Assembly: GCA_028753945.1 (NCBI GenBank)
Contig: JAPNXP010000013.1
Coordinates: forward strand, 868,001 to 932,000
From: Hexactinellida sp. DTS-2022
Lineage: Eukaryota; Porifera; Hexactinellida
Direction of reading: 5' to 3'
Length of the DNA stretch: 64,000 nt
Shown in pieces: positions 32,080 to 43,662 of this stretch (the stretch's first letter is position 1; every line of letters begins with the position of its first letter). Made by a program: the position numbers and the translations under genes. The notes beneath the pieces were generated by a model. That model was given only the letters and a program-made list of their open reading frames with translations, searched no databases and had not been told where the DNA came from.

Positions 32080-32263
32080 CAGGGGCGCCCGCAGGTTAAA
32101 AATTAATGTACGCACAATATGTTTTTTCAGGAAGTTTCTGTATCCAATTTCCACACTCATGAGTCTTGTGACTAATTTCAAAAAATCTTAGCACAAAAGA
32201 GTGTTAAAATTAATTAACAGATAAAATTTACTATACGCACGTGTATGCCTGCGGGCGCCCCTG
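32080..32263. repeat. hAT MITE with perfect 8-bp target duplication
   Basis: The 184-bp element has ends CAGGGGCGCCCGCAGG and CCTGCGGGCGCCCCTG. ATTTCTCC flanks it on both sides (32072-32079 and 32264-32271). The 8-bp duplication and CAGGG terminus are diagnostic of hAT. Confidence 0.88.
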
Positions 32264-32925
32264 ATTTCTCCAAAATGAGAGGGATAGTTAAATCATTCTT
32301 TATCATACATAGATTCTTGTGCTTGATAGACAGCGAAAGTTCTCATATATCAGCTCCTTACCATGTTTGTATCATTTGTCTACAATCTATTTCCCCATTA
32401 AAAGATGTTGAAATTTGTAGTACTGTAGAGAATTGTGACTTAGTTAGTTCGATTAATCTTGAGATAGAAAAGTGTATCTCTTTGGAATTTATGAGGCTAG
32501 GTTTACGAGGATGAAAGGTCTTCAATCCAAGCTGAACTCCTGCTATATTTCCTTCAGTTTCACCACTTGTAATGTACGCCCATTTGTTGTCATCACTCTT
32601 GTATTACTTTTTGCATTCCTATGCCTTGCTCTCACCCTGATGAAAGATGTTTGGTCTCACGATTCAAATTTCGATAAATTCCAGAATTAAGTCGTCGATA
32701 GGCAGGACCGATCGAACTACTCCAGGCGACTGGAATGACTGTAAATACTGGTTTTGGCAATTCTGCGAGTGCATATAATTACGAAAACCAAAAAAGTGTC
32801 ACTCTCCATAATGATAAAATATCTTCATTAGATTATGAAGTTATACCGGGGAATATAGTTAATATGGATTCTCGGACTAAATGTTATCATGTTGTGAAAT
32901 TCTTTTTTGGTTATTGATTATAATA

Positions 32926-34191
32926 ATGAATATAAAATCAATCTCCAAAGCTATGGTTTCAATTATTTCTGAAATGAATCAGTCTAGGTTAGAAGAATAT
33001 ATTGGAAAATTAACAGATAAATATCGATCATTACCACCAGTAATGTATCAAATTGGATATCCGGGAAATTACAAAGATCAGGATATGAAAGATCAAGTAA
33101 AATATAATATTTCAAAGTATCAATCTTTCATTTCAAACGAAGGAGCTAGTTTGAATACAAAAAATGTTCCATGGGTCTCTAGTTTAGAGACGGAGAGAGA
33201 TATTATTATGAAGTTAATAGCACCTTGGGGAGGGTCTGAGGACAACACATGGGCCTACATTACAAGTGGTGGAACAGAGGGAAATATAGCAGGATTCCAG
33301 ATAGGATTGAAAGCGTTTTTTCCTCATAAACCTATACTTGTGTACTCTCACGAGGCACACTTTTCAATCTCAAAAGCTATCGAACTAACAAAGGCTCAAT
33401 TCTCTATAATACTACAAATCCCAACACTTCGTAATGGGGAAATAGATTGCAGACAAATAATACAAGCTTTTCGGTATGTAATAGTACCAAATGCAACTCC
33501 AAGAGAGATTCCACCGGTTATTGTCATGGCTACATTGGGTACAACAATGAAGGGAGCTTGCGACGATGTATGCTTGATATTAGACTCTCTGATTAGCGTA
33601 GGACTGACACGAGATAAGATATTTGTTCATCTGGATGCAGCATTCCATGGAGGCTTCTGGGAATTGGATAAACATAATCCGAACTATCAATTGGGAGCAG
33701 AATTCAACTCAATTGCTATAAGTGGTTGGAAATGGCATGGTGCTGATATATGTGGACTTTTCGCTGCATATCAGACACAAGAATCTATGTATGATAAAGA
33801 AGGATTTCGAGAATATCTTGGCATTAGTGATATCGGAGTTACAAGTTCGAGAAATGGGCTTAATGCAATCAGTTGGATGATTCGGTATTTACAGTTCGAT
33901 TGGCAAGAGGAGTATGATAACTGTCAAAAGAATGTGAAACTTGTTCAGAATATGTTTGAGTCATTAGGAATAGAAACGTTTGTTAATCCCGCTTCATTAA
34001 TAGTTTGCATGCCAAAGCTACCAAAGCCGATACTCGATAGGTACTGTTTAGCATGCTACAACGATGACCTTCATCTCGGAGAGATGTGCCATGTTGTAGT
34101 GTGTCCCCATGTAACCGAACATGTTATAGAGATGTTAGTGAGTGATGTCAAAGGATGTCTTGTAAAAGTGGAGAAGTATTTTAAAGTTTAG
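32926..34191 (+). CDS. PLP-dependent histidine-decarboxylase-like enzyme
   Basis: The ATG at 32926 gives 421 residues. An in-frame ATG at 32881 would add 15 hydrophobic residues that look like leader. The group II decarboxylase fold is shown by IGYPGN (43-48), ITSGGTEGN (112-120, phosphate binding), His145 in SHEAHFS (stacks on the cofactor ring), TLGTTMKGA (203-211), HLDAAFHGGFW (Asp237, binds the pyridine nitrogen) and Lys269 in SGWKW, the Schiff-base lysine. Family members usually read SGHK there, so the preceding His is replaced by Trp. These motifs match the bacterial and plant histidine/serine decarboxylase branch rather than the animal aromatic amino acid decarboxylase branch. The likely reaction is decarboxylation of histidine or serine, but the substrate is unproven. 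A polyadenylation signal lies at 34217-34222, so it is a host-type transcript and not contamination. Confidence 0.85.
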   Translation: MNIKSISKAMVSIISEMNQSRLEEYIGKLTDKYRSLPPVMYQIGYPGNYKDQDMKDQVKYNISKYQSFISNEGASLNTKNVPWVSSLETERDIIMKLIAPWGGSEDNTWAYITSGGTEGNIAGFQIGLKAFFPHKPILVYSHEAHFSISKAIELTKAQFSIILQIPTLRNGEIDCRQIIQAFRYVIVPNATPREIPPVIVMATLGTTMKGACDDVCLILDSLISVGLTRDKIFVHLDAAFHGGFWELDKHNPNYQLGAEFNSIAISGWKWHGADICGLFAAYQTQESMYDKEGFREYLGISDIGVTSSRNGLNAISWMIRYLQFDWQEEYDNCQKNVKLVQNMFESLGIETFVNPASLIVCMPKLPKPILDRYCLACYNDDLHLGEMCHVVVCPHVTEHVIEMLVSDVKGCLVKVEKYFKV

Positions 34192-34712
34192 TCTCTCATT
34201 CGATTTCGCACATTATAATAAATATTTTTTGTCTGTAATTCCGGATGTGATGTGGTGTATTCGCAATTACATCAAATTCAGACTTGCTCTGCAACGTAAT
34301 TTTCCATTATTCTTTTGGTCACTTCAATGCTATATAATCCATAGGCGTAGGCTCCGGTAGGGTTGGTGAGGCCATGGCCCTACCAATAATTTGTCAAGAG
34401 CCATCATCTTCTATTAAGTATGATGTAAGTTAGCATAGATGGCCCTACCAATCCGGGCAATCCCCATCCCGAGTATACGCCCCTGTAATTATTTACTGCT
34501 CATTCAGGTCACCATATGTCAGTAATATTAACTGTTTGCAATATTTATAAGTTGCTTATCAATTTATTGAATCCGAATTTGTATGTTTTATATCTCAATA
34601 AAATAACCTCATTAACTTTTTCCTGAATTTATTGAATATCTATATTATTAAATCTCGATTGTTGTTTGTTGTTTGTTTGTCCGGTTGTATTAAAGTGAAG
34701 GGGAATAGAAAC

Positions 34713-34930
34713 CAGGGTTGCCGTGGGTATGGGAATTCCCATGGGGATCCCCATACCCATGGGAATGAGATGGGAATGGGATGGAAATGGGATGGAAATG
34801 GGATGGAAATGGGATGGAAATGGGATGGAAATGGGATGGAAATGGGATGGAAATGGGATGGAAATGGGATGGAAATGGGAATCAGATTTCCCCACAGGGG
34901 AAAATCTGATTCCCCATAGGAATCCCCATG
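34713..34930. repeat. hAT-like end with expanded 12-bp minisatellite
   Basis: CAGGGTTGCCGTGGGTATGG matches the left end of 27210-27478. Roughly ten units of GGGATGGAAATG follow between about 34765 and 34880. A matching right end was not found. Frames through the array are repeat artefacts. Confidence 0.7.
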
Positions 34931-34971
34931 GGATATTCGAATATGGTTTCATTAGGTCATCCTTAATTAAT

Positions 34972-35159
34972 ACAGTAGAGCCTCTGAACAACGGACACCT
35001 TGGGACCGGAACCGTTGTCCGTTATTTAGAGGTTGTCCGCTATTTAGAGGTTGCTTTTCTATTAGACATATGCTAAATAAATAAATCCGTGCCACGAGGG
35101 TTGTCCGTTATTTAGAGGTTGTCCGCTATTTGGAGTGTCCGTTATGGGAGGCTCCACTG
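34972..35159. repeat. pogo-like MITE, family B, inverted relative to 3250-3437
   Basis: It opens CAGTAGAGCCTCTGAACAAC and closes GGGAGGCTCCACTG, with TA on both sides. It is close to the reverse complement of 3250-3437 over its full length, so both derive from a recent burst. Confidence 0.75.
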
Positions 35160-36208
35160 TATATATAATTTATAGGTAAACACGTATGCTGATTGCAAAT
35201 CAATAGTCCAGATGTGAACATTTGTTGTTGTCGTTTACAAAAAGAGGTAAATAAATTTATTATAATTCTTGATGAACTTCGAGACTAACCTCCAAATTTT
35301 AGATAAGGTAAACAAGTAAGTATGTTGATCACGAATAAAATTTTTCAAATTTTAATATAAATATTTATTGTCTATTGAAAGAGCGAGGCCGCGTACTTGG
35401 TAAGTTATCCGTCGCGCGCGCGAAGCGACCGAGACCGAAGGGCTCGTAATAGGAAAATAGTCTTGAAATAGATTGTGATAGATTAGCACTGAATACTTTC
35501 AAACAATTCAGGGATTTTAGTTCGAATTAACATACTGTGTTTCAACTAGACAACAAAAGTTTTACTGTAATTAAAATTATTATATGATCACCGAGCAAAC
35601 TTAACGAGCAAGGGGAATATTGTGAGTGTTCAAGCACACAAAAAAATAAAAACAGTGGCAAAATTTTAATTTTGAGTGAAAACAATAGTCATCAAATATT
35701 TATCAGATTATATACTCAATTGTAAATGCATGTATCTTAATTTTGTATAATTTTCACTTTTAATTTGCGTCATTATTAACAACAAATGTAAACTCCTCGT
35801 ACTGTATCACAGTTCAGATTGAATTTAGTGATTGTATTCTACAAATATGATATCCAAGATTAATCAACAAAGTCACAGAGGAAATTAGATTATCATTATT
35901 ATTACAGAATGTATAATTATCAGTAAATATTGCAAACAGCACCCCAGACAGATACACGCAGTTAATATCTAGATATTAATTGTGTTTCGTAGTCTAACAC
36001 GAACAGAAAAAGGACACGATGCGACCTAGACCGAAGAACTGGTTTATATTAATAACAAATAATTAATAGTCATTATGGAAGAAAAGTGTTATTTTCATAG
36101 TTTCTGCTTAAATTAAAACTGACCATTTTATTTAATACTAAATTTGGAGTTTTATCGCATATGAGCCAGACTTTATTTCATGAATCAATAGTTTAGCTGA
36201 AACAATAA

Positions 36209-36387
36209 GAAATTACTTATATAGAGCTGAGCTTTGTAGAGTTCAGTTTTTCACTATGTGTATTCATGCAGTGAGAAAGGTCAGTTTTTTTCCAGAGTTT
36301 GAAATTGACCTTTAGAAAGTAAGCCTGGGCTTTTAGTATGGGAAAAAATCTGAACTCTACAAAGCTCAGCTCTATATAAGGATTCCC
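36209..36387. repeat. MULE-like MITE with 9-bp target duplication, copy 2
   Basis: The 179-bp element is flanked by AAACAATAA (36200-36208 and 36388-36396). The left end is GAAATTACTTATATAGAGCT and the right end mirrors it as AGCTCTATATAAGGATTCCC. The interior matches 23001-23169 in reverse orientation. Confidence 0.82.
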
Positions 36388-36558
36388 AAACAATAATTAC
36401 TTTCAATTTTAGAACTTCATCATCTATAGATTCACAATATGCATATCTATTGTATATTGAATCCATATGAAAACTCTCCTATACAATAGTATAAATAGTA
36501 GATATAAGCGCCTATTATCCAATAGTCAGTTTTACTTTCTCTCTTATTCACTTCTGCT

Positions 36559-39500
36559 ATGTTTCCTTCATCTGGTTATTTCAGGGCGCTACCTTGCCCT
36601 TATTTCCCAAACGAGGATTGTCACAGACCACACTGTCAATTCAAGCATTGCAAACCTAAATTACTTTCCAAAACATCTAACAGCATACGTGATAAGCTCC
36701 CGCCGTTCCTACAAAAGAATTCTAACGAAACTAAGGTATCTCCTCCCACCATCCCAGCTGATACACTCCCAGATATTTTCGCTCATTCAGAAACAGACAC
36801 GCTAACCGTACCCGACTCCTGTTCTGCGGATGCGCCCGTCACCTCCTCCAGCCCCCCCGCCCCCACCTACAGCCCCCTGCCCGAGAGTCCGCCTAACTTG
36901 GATATCACAGATATTATACAGGGAGACAGCCTAACCCCGGAGCTGGGAGAGGCATGCGAGGAAACCTTTATTTTCACATCTGATTCCTCTACTAACGAAA
37001 ATAAATCTTCCAACGATAGTATTGAGCCGGATAACAGTCCGATAGAAGCCAGTAGTCAGCTGCCCGTTGAAACTGAGTTGTCCTTGTCACACACTCTTTC
37101 AGACTCTGAGGTCACACCGACATCTGGGGTCAATAAAGATACAGCTACAGACGAAGAGGGTACTTTGTTCCTTCAACCGGATATTATCGCGAAATTACAA
37201 GCACCCCTAACGTCTCTGAAACGTCGCGCGGAATCTAGCACCTCTGAAGCGTCTGCTCCAGATGTCTCCCCGATTATCAAGCGAAAAAGAATCGCATTGA
37301 CAGCTGAAAAACGACCAAATGTCTTAGTTATGTCGAAAAAGATTCCGAAAATAACTAATGCAGTTTTGATCGATAGAGATGCTATTTATATGCCGAAAAG
37401 TTCTAGTGTAGGTTCTAATGTTTTAGCCAAAGCACAGGAAACCGCCAAGCCGTCTCTTCCGCTCACCATGGATAGCAAGGTTCCTGTTAAGATGAGGCAG
37501 AAGTTTCTGGATAAAGTATTCTCTGAATACGTCAGAGTCCTGCCAGAGAATGACGCACATTCAAAAGTAATATACCCAAATCTAATTTGGTTTATTTTCG
37601 TTGGTTTGTTAGATACCTATAATTTAACTATTATCCACAGCGGTAAGACACCAGACAGTACCGACACATGTTTTGATCTAATCTATGTAGACTCGACTCT
37701 TGATCAGAATTAGACAACAGAGAAATTTCTTGGCTGAGCTAAACAATTTTCTGGAATTATTAATTGATTAATAATTCCAAAAATGTTGATTTGACTTTGG
37801 CGCCTTATCAATTTGCCAGTCGAGCCTAAAGTTTTCCGGTCTCTCTTTTTGGGAATTATTAATCAAATTTCTGCTCCCTCTAGTTCTACATAGTTTATTT
37901 TCAAATATTTGGTGTCCTTGAAAATTTCAACTCTTAATATAATTAGTTATAATTTGCCAGGAGAATAACTAATTCTATTATCGTATAGAATTACATTGGA
38001 ATTTAATCCAGCTGAACGAAGTTAATTGTTTCCTTTGTAATATGACAATCAAAATATTCCTTAGGAATATAACTAGCGATTTTATAAAAAATTTTATAGA
38101 ATAATCTAATTTTAGTAACAAATTTAATTGTTTAATCTGACCACAGTTGCTCTTGGTATTTCAAATGCATAATTATTTAGAGATTGCGTAACAATATTAC
38201 TTTTTATTCATCAAAATTACACAATCTGGAATATAAACTATCATCTTACCTTGCATAGTTTATCCCAATAGTTAATATACGTAATCCAAATTATCAACCT
38301 CAATTTGTAGAGAACAGATTATAAACTTAATTATAATAATGCATTTGTGTGTTCTATTGCCCTAGCCAAAATATAATTGTATAACTTTCTAATTAATATA
38401 CGTTTTATATCAAATTTATAACAATTCAGGTTCTTTGTACTTTATTTAGATAAGGAAATACTCTGTCTATAAACATTTTTTCCAATTCTGCCTAAATTTC
38501 TTAGAATATTGTTAATTCAATATATAATTTAATTAATATTGTCAAATTTACAAAATTCCTTGGGTACACCTCTATAGAATATATTTTAAAGCGCAATAAT
38601 TATGCTCTATCATGTTATAAATTATAACTATTGAAGTTAGATAATTATTAATCTGTATTTTTTGCGAATGAATTACGATATACAATTTGCTAAACACAAA
38701 ATGAACTGTTAATATTAATATATACAGTACATGTACTTAAAATAATAGAGTGAATATTGTAAAATTAAATTAATATTATTCTATTTTTATAGGCTAAAGA
38801 TGATGAAAAGAAGATCTATGACCGTACAAACTCCAAACAAAACTACACTAACATATGTCTGCTGACACTGAAGAAGGTCAGATCGAGAGTAGACAGAGCT
38901 CTGGGCAACAACAAACCTAATGGATTAGACGCAGCTAAATCTGTAGGCAAGCAGTCAGCGACGAAAATGGAAGTAGAAACTCCAGCTCCTGACTCAACAA
39001 CAGCTGCTATTTGTAATTATATTAATCTTCACTCGAAAGATTCGTTTATTTCTGTAGATGGAAACTCCGCAACCACCAAGCCAATATCTCCAATTAGCGA
39101 TAATAAAGAGTTGATTAGAGAATTAAAATCATTTGACAGCTTAGAAAAGCAATTAAATAGTCGTGAAAATAGTAATACTAAAACTCCTGCTAATGAATTT
39201 TATAAACTGCTTGAAAAATATTTGCTCACTGAAGAGCAACTAATTGATAACGGATATCCAATGAAAACCTCAATGCAAGGTGTGGCAGAGATTAAAGTAA
39301 CGCCGTCATCTACAGAACCGCATGAAATTAACCCCAAAGCAAAGAGGCATTGTTGTGCTCGCTGTGGGAAGAACTTTATCATTATGAACAACGGAAACTA
39401 CATGCGTTCTGACGAGTGCTGGTATCACTACGGCAAGGCTTATAACCAGAAAGTAGCCGGCGAGTGGACAGCAGTGTTCAGTTGTTGCAAGAGCTCCTCT

Positions 39501-40112
39501 TTTAATGGCTGTCAAATCGCTGACAAGCACGTGACGTACGGTGAGAGACCGGCCAAGCGAACTGGGTACACTACACTGCAAGCCCCGCCCGAAGGGAAGG
39601 AGAACAGAATATTTGCATTAGACTGTGAGATGGTGTACACTAGCATTGGACTCGAGTTAGCCCGTGTTTCTGTCGTGGACCACAACCGTGTTACAGTGTA
39701 TGACACCTTTGTTAAGCCTTCCAATCAAGTCGTGGATTACAACACAAGATTCAGTGGAATTACTCAGCCTAAACTGACTGGTACCTTGCCCAATCTAAAA
39801 CAGGTACAAAGAGACTTGAAACAGATACTTTTCCAAGACTCGATTCTGATCGGACACAGCCTAGAGAGTGACTTAAAGACACTGAAGATAACCCACAGTA
39901 GAGTTGTAGACACGGCTATTGTATTTCCGCATAGGAAAGGAGAAGGATTTAAACGCGCGCTGGCTACGCTCGCGCGTGAGTACTTGGAGAAAATAATACA
40001 GGACGATGAGGGAGGACACGACAGTGCAGAGGACGCTATAGCTTGCATAGAACTGATAGAGCTACAGATCTCACAGGATAGAAGCAAGCAGAAACGAAGA
40101 ATTCAGTGTTGA
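36559..40112 (+). CDS. REXO1: REXO1-type RNA exonuclease, two exons
   Basis: Exon 1 is 36559-37566 and exon 2 is 38793-40112. The intron starts GTAATA after TCAAAA and ends TTTTTATAG. Both exons are in phase 0 and give about 775 residues. The start (MFPSSGYFRALPCPYFPNED and CHRPHCQFKHCKP) is the REXO1 N-terminal CCCH finger. A Ser/Pro-rich disordered region follows to about residue 290. The junction region (VPVKMRQKFLD, then AKDDEKKIYDR and LLTLKKVR) is the conserved REXO1 middle block, split by the intron. A Cys/His zinc site (CCARCGK, CWYHYGK) precedes the DEDDh exonuclease: D613 and E615 in FALDCEMVY, D696 in HSLESDLK, H745 and D750 in HDSAEDA. REXO1 family enzymes trim RNA 3' ends in the nucleus; human REXO1 binds Elongin A. 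The human protein is longer (about 1220). A polyadenylation signal lies at 40305-40310. Confidence 0.9.
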
Positions 40113-40519
40113 GATTTGTAATAGGAATTCGAAAGTGAGAACCAATTCTATTAATTACTATGATGGAATTTTTATCAATACGCTATTTAGAACTAATACA
40201 AAGTGGAGGATAGCTAACATTCAGATTAAGCTGAAGATTATAATGAACTTAATGTGCTTGTACGTAGAATATTATTACTACTAATATAATATTATTAATT
40301 ATTAAATAAACTATAATATTATATGTCAGTGTTTTATTGATTTGAGTACAATTTAATGGAACTAATCTGGGCGGCGAGGTTTTTAATACTACGTATGTAC
40401 ATAGAATTCTGGCTGTTAAAAATTAGATTTTCAGTGACTCTGTATCTTGCAAAATTTCATATGTTAATTAACAATATTATACAAGCTAAAAATGGCCTGA
40501 AAGGTAAAATAATTCAAAT

Positions 40520-40709
40520 ACAGTCGACTCCGCTTAATAGAATCACCTCGGGACCAGTTTGCTTTGACCCGATTAATTAAACGGAGAAATCTATTACCCG
40601 AAAATATTTTAAGCCAAAATGTAATTCCGTCCATAAATCCTGTGAAATTTTGACCTGATTAGCGGAGAAATCTATTAACCGGTGGCTTGATTAAGCGGAG
40701 TCGAAAGTA
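40520..40709. repeat. pogo-like MITE, family A
   Basis: ACAGTCGACTCCGCTTAATA at the left and TTAAGCGGAGTCGAAAGTA at the right; the interior shares AAATATTTTAAGCC with 31804-31992. Confidence 0.7.
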
Positions 40710-40833
40710 TATTAAAATTATCTCCAGATGCAGGATACTATAAACATCACTAAACTGACACCTATATTTACAGTTATAAAATATTTCATCTTCTATAGCT
40801 TAATTCTTCAGTTGTCCTATGTTTAATATCGAA

Positions 40834-41086
40834 TTTACTCGAATAGTAACCTAGGCGATTATTGTTTTTTTCGCCATTTTGGGACCAAATATCTTTATGA
40901 ATTTTCGAGAATATCGCACTTTATTACAATTTATTTATTATAATCGGTTGATAATCTTATCGAGACATATATTAGATAAAGATGTTTACTCCGAGTCCGG
41001 GCAATGGTAACAATTTTTATTTGTTACTTTGAGGGGCGATTATTCGAGGGGGGGGGGGGGGGGGGCTACTATTCGAGTATATACGG
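40834..41086. repeat. Inverted-repeat element with poly-G tract
   Basis: TTTACTCGAATAGTAACC at the left is mirrored by CTACTATTCGAGTATAT at the right. A run of about 20 G residues (about 41050-41070) sits just inside the right end, and GCGATTATT occurs near both ends. Confidence 0.55.
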
Positions 41087-41155
41087 TACGTACGAACGTT
41101 ATACGTGAGGGATAATCCGTATTATACAACTAATTTTACACTGGAATAGAATAAT

Positions 41156-42423
41156 GGGAAAATTCCAAAAATACTCAAGTTTTTAAAAAATTTCCAAATA
41201 TACTCAACAATACTCAACTAATTTGTAAATATACTCAAGTTTTACAGGATTATTCCAAATATACTCAAGTTTTATTGGATTATTCCAAATATACTCAAGT
41301 TTTACCGGATTATTCCAAATATACTCAAGTTTTATTGGATTATTCCAAATATACTCAAGTTTTATTGGATTATTGAAACTAGTATGGGGATCCCAACCAC
41401 AAAAAATATTTATTAGTACAATCTGCTCGTGTGCTCTACGCGCGTACTTACGACTTGTACTCGGACCTACGGCCCTCGCTTGTATTTAAAGCATGTTCCT
41501 TTTCAAATTAAATGTCGTTCTTGATGTTTGGCCGCTAGCTGTCTATTTATATCAGTTCATCCTAGCTACAGGTTTATATAGAGTAAATAATTTGGTTATT
41601 AATGCTAATTTGAACAGATAATTTTCTAGATATTAAAGCTCGTCCGTGTATAATAATATACCAACTCCAAATATAAAATTAAATATCACTAAGAAACTGT
41701 ACCAGTGAACCCCTAACTTTGGGATGTGGAGAAGTTATTGTATAGTTTTGATAATAATTTGATATCAAATAACACAATGGATTGTTATAAATGTATGGCT
41801 AGACAGACAGAATACAAATAACTGATTAGATGCCTGAACTTCCTCTCGATCAATTAGATTACTGTCTCAGTATTCCATAATAATACACTTAACAATTGAC
41901 AGACACTAAAGCATTCAATTATATTAAAATAATTGAATGCTAGCTGCTAATCCATACTGGAACAACCCTCGAATTTAATTGGCTAAAGGTTTTGACACCT
42001 TTTGTGATGGAAGATGTGAAAATCTTTTTAGATATTGAACTTGTTTGTACATACATTATTCCCCACCCCACTGCCAAATTTTAGGCCTATATGTAGCTTT
42101 TACCAGTTCCTCAATCAATTATGAACAAACACACAAACAAAGAAACACAAAAACATTTGATTTAATATAGTATAAGATAGACTAAATATAGACATTCTAA
42201 ACTTGAGTAGATCTGTGAATTTACTGAAAAGTTGAGTAGATTTGGAAATTATTGAAAAAAATTGATTAGAATTGGAATTATTCTGAAAAACTTGAGTAGA
42301 ATTGGAATTATTTTGAAAAACTTGAGTAGATTCGGAAAGATCTAGTTTTATATTTGAGTATCAGTAAAAAGTTGAGCATATTTGGAAATTTTAAAAAAAC
42401 TTGAGTATTTTTGGAATTTTCCC
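41156..42423. mobile_element. 1.27-kb TIR element with subterminal tandem arrays, copy 1
   Basis: The ends are GGGAAAATTCCAAAAATACT and its mirror AGTATTTTTGGAATTTTCCC. ATAGAATAAT flanks both sides (41146-41155 and 42424-42433). About five units of a 30-bp repeat (TCCAAATATACTCAAGTTTT plus ATTGGATTAT) lie at 41232-41376, and inverted, more degenerate units (ACTTGAGTAGATTTGG) lie near the right end. The centre of about 800 bp is unique and non-coding. Duplication length (8-10 bp) and long terminal repeats suggest a MULE or foldback element. Confidence 0.8.
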
Positions 42424-43662
42424 ATAGAATAATACACTATTACTAATCAGATGAACAGTATTCACACCAATTCTACTTGCGATTGTCTTTGTTATGGATT
42501 TGCATAATTATAATTATCTACATTAACATTATTATATAATAGTATAGTATAATTAGTATTTGCAAACCTAGAATCCTAGATTAATTATTATTATTAGTAT
42601 ACAGTAGACAAGAAATTTTGTTTAGTAACAGTCACTAAATTCTACAATTTTCTCAGTTGAGTACGGTATATCTAAGTTGCAGTAGACTGTAATAAATAGT
42701 GATTGATAGGGTCAATACAGCTATATAGGTAGTACATAAAAAGTGGTATCGTAATTACCTTAATTAACTGCCTTACCCACGGATTTTGCGTAAATCACAT
42801 TTTGGTCTTTACCAAATGAACTAAGTGTAAAATTTTCAATTACGTAGATCTATTTTATTACGTATACTACTATAGGTTGTATTAATTTGCAATAATTTAT
42901 TGTACGTTGTTTAATTATCTTTGATTATAAACTGAAGGAATTATGTTATGTTGTGAAGGTCTTGATGTAATCACATAGCATAAACTATATAATGTTTTAA
43001 TATGCATGTACGTATATCAAAGGCAGTAAGCATTATGCAACCGTTGGAAGTTGAAATTTCATATTTATAACATTTGTAATGTGTCACAGAGAATGGTGAT
43101 TTTCTATCCAGTAAATCAATTACAGTTTAGACAGTTATATTGCTTATTTCTTTTTGTAACAATAATTTGAGAGGGGTTGTCCAATTCTTAAGTAGTATAC
43201 GTGTTTAGAGAGAGAGTTAAATTACTTATTAATATAGAAAGTAATATTATGTACATCCATTTACTTCATTAAATAAGGTAATACGTGTATCCTTATGATA
43301 CAATCTACCTAATTAATCTTATTGTATTGTGACCTCTATAACTAAAGATTCATATTAATTCACATATTAATTTACTATGCGCGAGGTAAGTCTAATTCAT
43401 AAGATTGACATATTTTATGTAATGAAATCATGTAATTAGACTATTGAAATATATTGAATGGATTTGCACAATGTGAATGTCGTACTTTCTTTCAATTTTA
43501 TGTGTTGCCAAGAACTGAACTATTCGCTATTAGATAGGAACATATAAATTTGTATTAAATCTAATAGATTTACTGTGACCAAGTATCTATAAGAAGCGTA
43601 ACAATTAAGTATAAACTATATAATACCATTTCGCTATTTTAATTGTACTCGTTATATCTAGT

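Larger units (their letters stand above)
30737..32925. other. Intergenic interval with hAT and pogo-like MITEs
   Basis: It holds a hAT-like element at 31117-31507, family F at 31526-31725, family A at 31804-31992 and a hAT MITE at 32080-32263. Between 32511 and 32690 there is a 59-codon frame with one strong hydrophobic segment (VVITLVLLFAFLCLALTLM). It could be a small membrane protein or an upstream exon, but nothing else supports it. Confidence 0.45.
34639..35448 (+). mobile_element. Helitron-like non-autonomous element, copy 2
   Basis: It starts TCTATATTATTAAATCTCG, then a TTGTTGTTTGTTTGTCCGG stretch. It ends with GTCGCGCGCGCGAAGCGAC followed by GAGACCGAAGGGCTCGTA. It has taken two insertions: the hAT-like end with its minisatellite (34713-34930) and the family B MITE (34972-35159). 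Confidence 0.45.
34192..36558. other. Intergenic interval with nested repeats
   Basis: It contains an element end at about 34342 (ATAGGCGTAGGCTCCGG), a Helitron-like copy at 34639-35448 that itself holds a minisatellite and a family B MITE, a decayed Helitron-like 3' end near 35995-36045, and a MULE-like MITE at 36209-36387. No gene was recognised before the REXO1 start. Confidence 0.5.
40113..43662. other. Intergenic interval with a family A MITE and a 1.27-kb element
   Basis: It holds the REXO1 3' end, family A at 40520-40709, an inverted-repeat element with a poly-G run at about 40834-41086, and the 41156-42423 element. From 42.43 to 43.66 kb only AT-rich sequence leading to the acid phosphatase was seen. 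Confidence 0.5.

Noticed and set aside
32245..32514. 89-codon frame with a Met start
   Set aside because: It begins inside a hAT MITE terminal repeat and has no recognisable domain.
34629..35076. Long repetitive frames in both orientations
   Set aside because: They translate the 12-bp minisatellite and MITE sequence.
37567..37713. Read-through extension of REXO1 exon 1
   Set aside because: It follows a GT donor, lacks family resemblance, and the family sequence resumes at 38793; it is intron.
38967..40112. Separate exonuclease gene starting at ATG 38967
   Set aside because: The same frame upstream to 38793 encodes conserved REXO1 sequence directly after an AG acceptor, so it is exon 2.
41047..41072. 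Poly-G run as a G-quadruplex regulatory site
   Set aside because: It lies inside an inverted-repeat element and may be of uncertain length in the assembly.
41232..41376. CRISPR-like array of 30-bp units
   Set aside because: Units are contiguous with no spacers and belong to a eukaryotic TIR element.
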